The notes beneath the pieces are model-generated. The model did no database searches, was not told the origin of the DNA, and worked only from the letters and a program-made list of their open reading frames with translations. This document shows positions 1-6,438 of a stretch of DNA of 10,810 bases, piece after piece (the stretch's first letter is position 1; each line of letters starts with the position of its first letter). The position numbers and the translations under genes are program-made. Origin of the DNA: PWPR01 sp046542315 (GTDB lineage: Bacteria; Bacillota; UBA994; PWPR01); contig JBKHBO010000058.1 of assembly GCA_046542315.1 (NCBI GenBank), positions 1 to 10,810 on the forward strand. The letters run 5' to 3'.

Positions 1-27
1 AAAGCTGAAAACGTAAACCCTTTATAA
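1..27 (+). CDS. Possible C-terminal end of an upstream plus-strand gene (partial)
   Basis: Reading frame 1 is open from the window edge and encodes eight residues (KAENVNPL) before a TAA at 25-27. It is followed 24 nt later by a strong plus-strand terminator, which implies that a plus-strand transcript ends here. Eight codons cannot be assigned to a family. A second plus frame also stays open briefly (KLKT, stop at 14-16), so the reading frame is a guess. The presence of an upstream plus-strand transcription unit is better supported than this exact gene end. Confidence 0.25.
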   Translation, partial: KAENVNPL

Positions 28-50
28 GAAGTTATATAAGGTAACAAATC

Positions 51-86
51 AAACCTCAAGAAATTTTCTTGGGGTTTTGTTTTTTT
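51..86 (+). terminator. Rho-independent terminator, plus strand
   Basis: A 12-bp hairpin (51-62 pairing with 66-77, one G-U pair, tight 3-nt loop) is followed by G and then seven T residues (80-86) with more T-rich sequence behind. The U-run lies only on the plus-strand 3' side, so this ends a transcript arriving from outside the left edge. It converges with the trkH remnant on the minus strand. Confidence 0.85.
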
Positions 87-137
87 AAATTTTTTTAATT
101 TCTATTATAAATATCTCTCTTTTCTATATACTTAGTC

Positions 138-530
138 TTAATTTTTATTGTTTATTAAGTATTTGAAGTCATCGAATATTTTTATTATTGTAAAAAATAT
201 AATGAAAAACTCTAAACGACCTAGAATCATACCAATAATTTGTGTCCATATTATACCCAAAGGTGCGCTTGTTGAAGTAGTGCCCATTGATAATACTACA
301 GTACCTAAACAAGAAACAATTTCAAACATTGGCTCTTTTAAGGCACTTAATCATGTATGACTCATTCAAGTAAAAAGGTGTAGAAAAACTGGCAGCATCA
401 TAATAAAACAAACATGCAATAATAAAACTACCTCTATATAATTTATTGTTAACATGTATTTTTCAACTGTTTTGTATATATTATTAAAACCACTTTTAAA
501 AAAAGATATCTACCCTGATCCTGATTATGA
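138..530 (-). pseudogene. Decayed duplicate of the trkH 3' end
   Basis: Codons 329-138 encode 63 residues that align without gaps to the last 64 residues of the intact TrkH at 698-2185, about 59% identical by hand count (shared MFE, LGTV, LGRLEFF, IFF, IIK). Upstream, two TGA stops interrupt the frame near 355-380, yet the similarity continues: YMLT, matching TrkH residues 410-413, is readable near 450. A stretch resembling the TrkH segment around residues 387-395 is readable near 510-525, but in another frame; a one-base slip in the A7 run at 498-504 would join the two. The fourth selectivity-filter motif reads LGTVV instead of LGTVG, so the conserved filter glycine is lost. No start region or ribosome binding site was found, and the remnant sits beyond the trkH terminator. 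It is best read as the 3' remnant of a tandem trkH duplication. The right-hand limit is approximate. Confidence 0.8.
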
Positions 531-632
531 TTAGACCAATTATCTAGCAACCTTATACCTATCATTGTTTTAGCAAAAGTGTCACTTGAGAAATGAACAT
601 ACCTAATAGAGATTTCTATTTTTTTATTTAAT

Positions 633-664
633 CAAAAAAGACTACCTAGAAATTTAAGTAGTCT
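633..664 (-). terminator. Terminator after trkH
   Basis: AGACTAC at 639-645 pairs perfectly with GTAGTCT at 658-664. On the minus strand the hairpin is followed by a run of six T (638-633). It begins 34 nt after the trkH stop codon and closes the six-gene signalling/Trk cluster. Confidence 0.85.
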
Positions 665-697
665 CTGACTTTTTTATTTATAACTCACTCATTAATT

Positions 698-2185
698 TTA
701 CTTAGACTTGCTTTTTACAATATATTTACTATCTTTAATCATTTTTATAATAGCAAAGAATATTACAAAAAACTCAAGTCTTCCTAAAAACATTCCAAAA
801 GTTTCTGTCCAAAGAATACCTGCTGGTGCTCCGGGTGCAGTTATTCCAATAGATAGCCCTACTGTTCCTAGTGCTGAAGCGAATTCAAACATAGATTCTT
901 TTAGAGGAAATCCATAAGCTAAGAAAATTCCAACACCTATTATATAAGTTAACATGTATAAGAATGTAAAATTAGCAACTTCTAAGGAGTGCTCTTTTGA
1001 GACGAAGAATTTGCCTTCAGGCCTATTTACATGATGTTCTTCTACTAAGCTTTTAGGTTGCAAATATGATCTAATATTCCAGTATAATGACTTAAGTATC
1101 AAACTTACTCTGTATTGCTTGATACCGCCCGCAGTTGATCCTGTGCCTCCACCTATAGACATTAATACTATCATAACAAATACTGCAAATATAGGCCAAT
1201 CTCCGTACCCAACGGTAGAATATCCGGTGGTTGTTAGAGCAGATATCAATTCAAAGGCTCCTATTCTAAAGCTCTCCCCTATATCTGGGTAAATAGTAGT
1301 TAAAGACACAAAAACTACTAAAGGTATCACTATGATTAAAAGAATAATCATAAATTTAACCTCATCGATTTTGAAAAACTCTTTAAACTTTCCTTTCAAC
1401 AACACATAATGTGCTGCAAAGTTTATTGTTCCTAAAAGCATTAAAACGATTGTTATTAATTCAATCGGAAAGCTATTATATGCCGCTATGCTATCTGGTT
1501 GAGTTGAAAACCCACCAGTTGACAGTGCAGCCATAGAGTGATTTATAGAGTCGAAAATAGACATCCCAGCTAAAATGTATAGAATCGTACCAGCTATTAC
1601 ATAACCACTATAAATACTTAATATCATTTTTGTTGATTTTGCAATGCTTGGAAGCAATTTATCTGATCTACCCTCAGCAATGTATAAACCTAATCCATGC
1701 GGTCCAATAATAGCTGATAACATAATTACAGCTAATCCTGCACCACCAAAAAAATGCATTATACTTCTCCAAATAAGAATAATTTTAGGCGCTTCTACTA
1801 CATCTACAACTGAAAGCCCAGTAGTTGTCCATCCACTAACTACTTCAAAAATTGCTTGAGTAAAATTAAGCATCCCTGAAAAAATAAATGGAAGTGCAGA
1901 AAAAAATATTGTTAAAAACCATGACAAAACTACGATTACTCCACCCTCAGGTAATGATAGATTAGTATTTTTAGATTTATCAACGGGTGTAAGGTGCATT
2001 AAGTACCCAGCAACTAAGGCAAGTAGAGATGAAATTAAGAAATAAGGCACCATGTATGTTTCATCAGGGTAAAATGGTAAAATTAAAAGTGGCGAAAGCA
2101 ATATTACTCCTGCCCCCATAGTAATTGTACCTACATAGCTAACTATTAGTCTGTATCTATTTCTTAATTGTTCAGCATAAAACAT
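698..2185 (-). CDS. trkH: Trk-type K+ (or Na+) uptake channel subunit TrkH
   Basis: This 495-residue integral membrane protein belongs to the TrkH/KtrB/HKT superfamily and forms the pore of a K+ or K+/Na+ uptake system. It is of typical length and has four M1-P-M2-like repeats. The four filter motifs are visible: TTTGLS around G123, STGG around G224-225, TTTGYS around G321, and LGTVGLS around G443. A glycine in all four repeats is the pattern usually linked with K+ permeation. The GGGTGSTAGG segment (345-354) matches the intramembrane gating loop of the third repeat. The ATG lies 4 nt after the trkA stop, with a GAGGAAGG ribosome binding site inside the end of trkA, so the two are probably translationally coupled. 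The RCK proteins encoded just upstream are its expected cytosolic gating ring. Whether the ion is K+ or Na+ cannot be settled from sequence. Confidence 0.93.
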   Translation of the reverse strand: MFYAEQLRNRYRLIVSYVGTITMGAGVILLSPLLILPFYPDETYMVPYFLISSLLALVAGYLMHLTPVDKSKNTNLSLPEGGVIVVLSWFLTIFFSALPFIFSGMLNFTQAIFEVVSGWTTTGLSVVDVVEAPKIILIWRSIMHFFGGAGLAVIMLSAIIGPHGLGLYIAEGRSDKLLPSIAKSTKMILSIYSGYVIAGTILYILAGMSIFDSINHSMAALSTGGFSTQPDSIAAYNSFPIELITIVLMLLGTINFAAHYVLLKGKFKEFFKIDEVKFMIILLIIVIPLVVFVSLTTIYPDIGESFRIGAFELISALTTTGYSTVGYGDWPIFAVFVMIVLMSIGGGTGSTAGGIKQYRVSLILKSLYWNIRSYLQPKSLVEEHHVNRPEGKFFVSKEHSLEVANFTFLYMLTYIIGVGIFLAYGFPLKESMFEFASALGTVGLSIGITAPGAPAGILWTETFGMFLGRLEFFVIFFAIIKMIKDSKYIVKSKSK

Positions 2186-2189
2186 TATC

Positions 2190-2852
2190 CTACACCCTTC
2201 CTCTAATCACCTCAAGCACTTCTGACTGTACCTCAGGGAGTGCTAAAACTAAAAGTTTATCGTTTAGTCTAATATCTGTTTCACCCCTTGGGATTACTGC
2301 ATCTTCTTTCCTAAATATACAGCCGACAACAGATTCTTGAGGCAAGTTTAGTTCACGCATCCTCTTACCAACAACAGGAGAATCTGAATTAATTTCTATC
2401 TCCATAATAGCAATCTTCCCCGCTTCTATTGGTATTATATTAGTAATTTCATCAATAGAAACTCTTTGTTCTATCAAAGAAGAAATAATATCCGCAGTAC
2501 TAATAACTGTATCCACACCAAGATCCTTAAATGTTTTAATATTATCTGGATCATTTACTATAGCAAATGTTTTCTCTATTTTAAACATTCTCTGTGCGAC
2601 CTGACAAACTACTAAGTTATCAGGATCTTTAGAGGTCAATGCTATAACTACTTCTGAATAAGCAGCTCCAGCTTCTTCTAAATATCTAGGCAGAGATCCA
2701 TCTCCATAAATTACTGGAACATTATGCATTCTTGATAATTGCTTACATACATCAAGTTCATTGTTTATTATAGTTACTTTATGACCTTTTGAAACAAAGG
2801 ACTTGATTAGAAAGTGAATTTTCTTACCTCCACCCACAATTATAATATTCAT
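2190..2852 (-). CDS. trkA: TrkA-like regulatory subunit with RCK_N and RCK_C domains
   Basis: This 220-residue cytosolic protein is of the half-size TrkA/KtrA type. RCK_N, a Rossmann fold, spans about residues 1-130, and RCK_C (TrkA_C) about 135-218. Proteins of this family bind nucleotides and gate TrkH/KtrB. The nucleotide-binding loop is atypical: residues 7-12 read GGGKKI, so the third glycine of GxGxxG is missing. The acidic residue normally ending beta-2 is replaced by asparagine (N30, in IINNE). This copy may therefore bind its ligand weakly, or not at all, while keeping its structural and RCK_C roles. An AGGAGG ribosome binding site in the tail of the preceding gene fixes the ATG. The upstream RCK_N-only gene ends 1 nt before it, so the pair looks like a split TrkA. 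Confidence 0.9.
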   Translation of the reverse strand: MNIIIVGGGKKIHFLIKSFVSKGHKVTIINNELDVCKQLSRMHNVPVIYGDGSLPRYLEEAGAAYSEVVIALTSKDPDNLVVCQVAQRMFKIEKTFAIVNDPDNIKTFKDLGVDTVISTADIISSLIEQRVSIDEITNIIPIEAGKIAIMEIEINSDSPVVGKRMRELNLPQESVVGCIFRKEDAVIPRGETDIRLNDKLLVLALPEVQSEVLEVIRGRV

Positions 2853-2853
2853 C

Positions 2854-3291
2854 TTACAAATCCTCCTCCTGTATTATCAACCTTTGGAATTCTTCAGCTG
2901 ATAAAGTTGTAGGGCTAACTGTTTCAATGTCTAATTGCTGATATACTCTTTTCCTATTGGGTTCATGAAGTCTTGCTATTACTTTTGGGACATTATAAAT
3001 AGTTTTTGCTATTTGAGCAATCATAATATTAGTATTATCATCATCTGTAGTAGCCGCTAAAACATCCGCTCTATCAATGTTTGCTTCTCTTAAAACTTGA
3101 TCTTCTATAGCATCCGCTTCTATAGTAAACCCTCCAAAATTTTCTGATAAAGACTCAAAAGCTTTTGCCTCTTTGTCCACAACAACAACACTATATCCAT
3201 CAATTGATAATAGATTTGCTAAGTGTGTCCCTAATCTACCACAGCCGATTATTATTACATATTCATCACTTTTCTTCTTTTTCAACTTCAT
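2854..3291 (-). CDS. Short RCK_N-only TrkA-like protein
   Basis: This 145-residue protein is essentially one RCK_N (TrkA_N) Rossmann domain behind a lysine-rich N-terminus. It has an intact GCGRLG loop (residues 16-21, GxGxxG) and an acidic residue, D39, at the end of beta-2, the normal pattern for NAD(H) or ATP binding. Its ATTDDDNTN and KVIARLHEPNR segments match the family. It ends where a TrkA_C domain would begin, so it is about 75 residues shorter than the partner encoded downstream. The start lies inside the tail of the receiver-TPR gene (26-nt overlap, different frame). GGAG is only 3 nt from the ATG, and a TTG two codons later has better spacing, so the exact start is uncertain. The likely role is the nucleotide-sensing half of a split TrkA gating ring for TrkH. 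Confidence 0.88.
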   Translation of the reverse strand: MKLKKKKSDEYVIIIGCGRLGTHLANLLSIDGYSVVVVDKEAKAFESLSENFGGFTIEADAIEDQVLREANIDRADVLAATTDDDNTNIMIAQIAKTIYNVPKVIARLHEPNRKRVYQQLDIETVSPTTLSAEEFQRLIIQEEDL

Positions 3292-3958
3292 TATCTCCTA
3301 AATCTATATCTCTTTTAGTGTATTGGATACTTGAAGTCCTAGTTAAATTTGCCCGAGCAGGCGAAAACGTTGGATCAAGCGCTATGGCTGCGCGATAATG
3401 TTTTTGAGCTTGATCTAAGTTTCCATTATATTCTGCAATAACACCGAGCAAATTATGTGGCTCTGGTTGATCTACTCCAAGAGCAACCGCCTTTTTTAGA
3501 TATTGTTCACCTTTTGTGTAATTTTTATCTAAAATATTTTTTTTTGCAAACTGCAAATTATCTTTATAGCCATCTAATTCTTCCTCTATAAGCTTATCTC
3601 TTGCTAATACATCATCAACAATCTCTCTAATTTGGGTAGGGGTAAATGGCTTACCTATGAAGTCTATAGCACCAAGCTTCATAGCTTCTACTGCTTTTTC
3701 AACTGATCCATAAGCAGTCATCATAACTACATCAACATCTATATTATTCTCTCGAACTTTTTCTAAAACTTCCAGACCTGTTAATCCAGGCATTCTAATA
3801 TCTAGCAGCACTACATCATAGTCATTATCTGTAATTTTCTTTAACGCCTCTTGACCGTTAACAGCCATATCAATATCATATTTCTCTGCAGAGAAACACT
3901 GTTTAAGCGTCATACGAATATTAGTTTCATCATCAACGATTAATAATTTATGGGCCAT
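3266..3958 (-). CDS. Response regulator with C-terminal TPR repeats (REC-TPR)
   Basis: This 230-residue protein begins with a complete receiver domain (about 1-118): acidic pocket D9-D10, phospho-acceptor D53 in LLDIRMPG, T81, and K103 in GKPF. After a charged linker come two tetratricopeptide units (about 135-165 and 167-200, the second ending AIALDPTFSPA), then an acidic tail. There is no DNA-binding, AAA or enzymatic output domain, so the output is probably a protein contact made by the TPRs. The ATG is 1 nt past the stop of the preceding receiver gene and has a GGAGAAGG ribosome binding site. Its 3' end overlaps the RCK_N gene by 26 nt, which ties its expression to the Trk regulator. Its TGA stop (3266-3268) also shows that TGA works as a normal stop in this genome. 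The partner is unknown; the RCK/TrkH complex is the obvious candidate. Confidence 0.9.
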   Translation of the reverse strand: MAHKLLIVDDETNIRMTLKQCFSAEKYDIDMAVNGQEALKKITDNDYDVVLLDIRMPGLTGLEVLEKVRENNIDVDVVMMTAYGSVEKAVEAMKLGAIDFIGKPFTPTQIREIVDDVLARDKLIEEELDGYKDNLQFAKKNILDKNYTKGEQYLKKAVALGVDQPEPHNLLGVIAEYNGNLDQAQKHYRAAIALDPTFSPARANLTRTSSIQYTKRDIDLGDNEVEKEEK

Positions 3959-3959
3959 T

Positions 3960-4331
3960 TTAACCTTCTCCTCTTATGTGTTTTTTTATTGCACTTCTTA
4001 GTTGTTCTGGCGTGAATGGTTTTACTAAAAAGCCATCTCCACCCACATCATATCCCTTCTGTATATCTTCGTCTTGAGCTTTTGCACTAACGAATACAAT
4101 AGGAATGTGTTTAGTAGCAACCTCTTCTTTTAAAGCTTGACATACTAAATATCCATTCAATTTAGGCAACAGAATATCTAGAAAAATAAGATCTGGAATT
4201 TCCTCCTGAGCCATTGATACAGCAGTTGTTCCGTCTTCAGCAATTAAAACCTCATGTCCCTCTCTCTTAAGAAACATTTTAAGTACCTTGATAATATGAT
4301 TTTCATCTTCAACCACTAAAATTTTACTCAT
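3960..4331 (-). CDS. Single-domain response regulator (receiver only)
   Basis: These 123 residues form one CheY/Spo0F-like receiver domain. Visible are E8-D9 of the acidic pocket, phospho-acceptor D52 in FLDILLP, S82 (switch Ser/Thr) and K104 in VKPF. No output domain follows. Proteins of this kind act as phosphate carriers in relays or bind a target directly. The gene starts 17 nt after the histidine kinase stop, with a GGAG ribosome binding site 9 nt upstream. It ends 1 nt before the receiver-TPR gene, so kinase, carrier and REC-TPR are almost surely co-transcribed. Which receiver gets the phosphate first cannot be told from sequence, and no Hpt domain is seen nearby. Confidence 0.92.
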   Translation of the reverse strand: MSKILVVEDENHIIKVLKMFLKREGHEVLIAEDGTTAVSMAQEEIPDLIFLDILLPKLNGYLVCQALKEEVATKHIPIVFVSAKAQDEDIQKGYDVGGDGFLVKPFTPEQLRSAIKKHIRGEG

Positions 4332-4348
4332 AAATAATAACTCCTATC

Positions 4349-6205
4349 TTATTTTACTTTTCTTAATGTAAAGTAGAATGTACTTCCTTCGCCTACTTTA
4401 CTTCTAACCCAGATCCGGCCTCCATGAGCTTCTATTATCTCTTTCGAAATTGCTAGCCCAAGACCAGAACTTCCTGATTTTGCAACACCGTCACTTTTTA
4501 TCTGAACAAACTTCTCAAAAATTCTTTCTTGATAATCCTCAGGAATTCCTTTCCCATTGTCGCTAATAGAAATTAAGAAATTATTTGCACTTAACTTTAC
4601 ATCTACTTCAATTTTTCCAGTGCCATCTTCAGGAATATATCTTATAGCATTTCCAACAATATTAGTAACTACCCAGGAAATTTTATTAAAGTCAGCTTTA
4701 ACTTTTGGTAAATGATCCTCAAAATTTACATTTATTTCTGCTCCAATTTTTTCTGCCTGAGGTTTGAATGGATCAACTCCGTGATTTATAATTTCTTCAA
4801 TATCATACTTGTCTATATCCATCTCAATTTTTCCTGACTCCATACGAGATAGATCTAATAAATCACTTACCAAAGCGGTAAGCCTTTCTTCATCTTCTTT
4901 TATAGCTTCTATTAATTCTAGTTGATCTTCATTAAGTTCTCCAATTTGTTGTTCTAGCAAAAGTCCCGTTCCCATACTAATTGATGTAAGAGGAGTTCTG
5001 AATTCATGAGCTGCTGTAGAAACAAATTGACTTTTTAGTTGGTCTACTTCTTTCAATTTTGTAATATCTTGTATCAGAGTTACTTCGCCAATACTCTCAT
5101 CTCTCTCATCACTAATAGTCCTAGCTTCCACTCTATAATGTTTTGTTTTATCTTTTTCACCTATCGTTATATCTTCATATTGTCTATATGCTAAGTCTCT
5201 ATCGAAATTTGTTTTTGAAGCAGTTTCAATGAGGTTAAAAATATCCTCGCTATTTATTACTTCTAAGAAATGTTTCCCTTGTATTTTATCTTGGTCAATG
5301 TCAAAAACTTTTTCTGCTGCTTTATTGACTAAAATAATTTTTTTCTCTCGATCTGTTACTATAATACCATCACTTATACTGTTAACGATAGACTCAGCTC
5401 TTTGTTTCTCTTCCATTAAATTTTGCACATTAAGTTCTTCATATGATTTTAATTGTTCGGTCATATGGTTAAACTCTTTTGCTAAAGTACCTATCTCATC
5501 ATCCCCATCAACATCGAGTTGCTGACTATAGTCTCCTTTTGAAATTTTTCTAATTTTATCAATCAATGTATAAATTGGAGTTACTGTTTTATCAATCATA
5601 TATAAAACAATTATTAATCCAGCTAAAACAGTTAATGCTGCAATTATTACTGTTCGGTAAGAAGCGGCTTTAGCAGTTTGCCCAGCCCTATCCCTGAGTG
5701 AAAGCATTGCTTCTTGATTAATCATCTGTATATCTCTAAGGTCATTTTTTAATTGTTCAAATAAAGGGAAAATTTCTGTGTAATAATAATCATGTGTTGC
5801 TAATTGATTCTCTTCCTCATTAGTTTGAGTTAATTTTCTGAACTCCTCTGTATATTGACTATATTTATCACTTATATTTTCAAGTAATTCTACCTCTCCT
5901 TTTTCAGTTACATTATCCTCAGCCCTAGCAAGCCATTTGATAAATTCAGTTTGATTATTATGAAAATTTTGTGAAGCATTCTCATTTCCTGTAAAAATAT
6001 ATGAGAGTTCTGCACTGTCTTGTCTCTCAATAGAATTTATCATATTTTGCGCTGCGACAACTGATTGATAGTTATCTTCCATTATATATTCAATTGAATC
6101 TGTTAAACCATTAAAATTTAATACTGCCCAAACACTATTTACAACAAAGATTAGTAGTAGACCTATAAAGACTGCCATTAATTTTATTTTTAATTTTTTT
6201 TTCAT
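4349..6205 (-). CDS. Membrane sensor histidine kinase (helical extracytoplasmic sensor-HAMP-PAS-HisKA-HATPase)
   Basis: This 618-residue sensor kinase has TM1 at about 8-29, an extracytoplasmic, mostly helical region at 30-180 (resembling a four-helix-bundle sensor), and TM2 at about 184-204. HAMP follows at 205-258, then a PAS domain at about 266-383 (SISDGIIVTDREKKII). The HisKA domain has H400 in the H-box AAHEFRTPLTS. The ATPase domain has the N-box near N519, the G1 box DNGKGIP (549-555) and the G2 box GSSGLGLAIS (578-587), so every catalytic element is intact. It heads a tight cluster with two receiver proteins and three Trk proteins, which suggests it senses ion, osmotic or membrane status and tunes transport. 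A ribosome binding site (AGGAAAGTAGGG) precedes the ATG. The signal is unknown; the sensor region shows no ligand motif I recognise. Confidence 0.93.
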   Translation of the reverse strand: MKKKLKIKLMAVFIGLLLIFVVNSVWAVLNFNGLTDSIEYIMEDNYQSVVAAQNMINSIERQDSAELSYIFTGNENASQNFHNNQTEFIKWLARAEDNVTEKGEVELLENISDKYSQYTEEFRKLTQTNEEENQLATHDYYYTEIFPLFEQLKNDLRDIQMINQEAMLSLRDRAGQTAKAASYRTVIIAALTVLAGLIIVLYMIDKTVTPIYTLIDKIRKISKGDYSQQLDVDGDDEIGTLAKEFNHMTEQLKSYEELNVQNLMEEKQRAESIVNSISDGIIVTDREKKIILVNKAAEKVFDIDQDKIQGKHFLEVINSEDIFNLIETASKTNFDRDLAYRQYEDITIGEKDKTKHYRVEARTISDERDESIGEVTLIQDITKLKEVDQLKSQFVSTAAHEFRTPLTSISMGTGLLLEQQIGELNEDQLELIEAIKEDEERLTALVSDLLDLSRMESGKIEMDIDKYDIEEIINHGVDPFKPQAEKIGAEINVNFEDHLPKVKADFNKISWVVTNIVGNAIRYIPEDGTGKIEVDVKLSANNFLISISDNGKGIPEDYQERIFEKFVQIKSDGVAKSGSSGLGLAISKEIIEAHGGRIWVRSKVGEGSTFYFTLRKVK

Positions 6206-6237
6206 ATAAACCCTACTTTCCTCTGCATTTCTTTCTT

Positions 6238-6243
6238 ATTATA
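6238..6243 (-). promoter_or_regulatory. Putative -10 element for the kinase/Trk operon
   Basis: A perfect TATAAT on the minus strand lies 33 nt upstream of the kinase start codon, giving a short leader with the ribosome binding site. No convincing -35 box stands 16-18 nt upstream. The rest of the 233-nt gap (6206-6438) holds the ATPase terminator and otherwise featureless AT-rich sequence. I saw no riboswitch-like structure in it. Confidence 0.4.
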
Positions 6244-6380
6244 CAGTTTTAAGGCAATAATTTCATTACTAATAGTTGTTTTATTAAATCTTATTTGATG
6301 TGTAAATTCAAATATTTAACTAATCAATGAAGTATAAATCATTTTAATCAAGATGATATTTTTACAGACTATATCAGAAA

Positions 6381-6424
6381 AACTAAAAAAAGGCTAATGA
6401 AAATATAAAAAATCTTCATTAACC
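6381..6424 (-). terminator. Terminator after the P-type ATPase gene
   Basis: On the minus strand GGTTAATGAA (6424-6415) pairs with TTCATTAGCC (6401-6392), 10 bp with one G-U pair and a T-rich loop. A T-rich run follows (6391-6381, interrupted by one A and one G on the transcript side). It starts about 15 nt after the ATPase stop and separates the pump from the kinase/Trk operon. Confidence 0.8.
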
Positions 6425-6438
6425 CTATATTTTTATAC

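Noticed and set aside
47..59. A 13-nt direct repeat shared with 10002-10014
   Set aside because: At the left it is one arm of a terminator; at the right it lies in the candidate RNA with different flanks. In AT-rich DNA this is compatible with chance, and there are no target-site or transposase signs.
6206..6438. Looked for a c-di-AMP (ydaO) or other riboswitch ahead of the kinase/Trk operon
   Set aside because: Only the ATPase terminator, a TATAAT and featureless AT-rich sequence are visible; there is no conserved riboswitch core or long helix.
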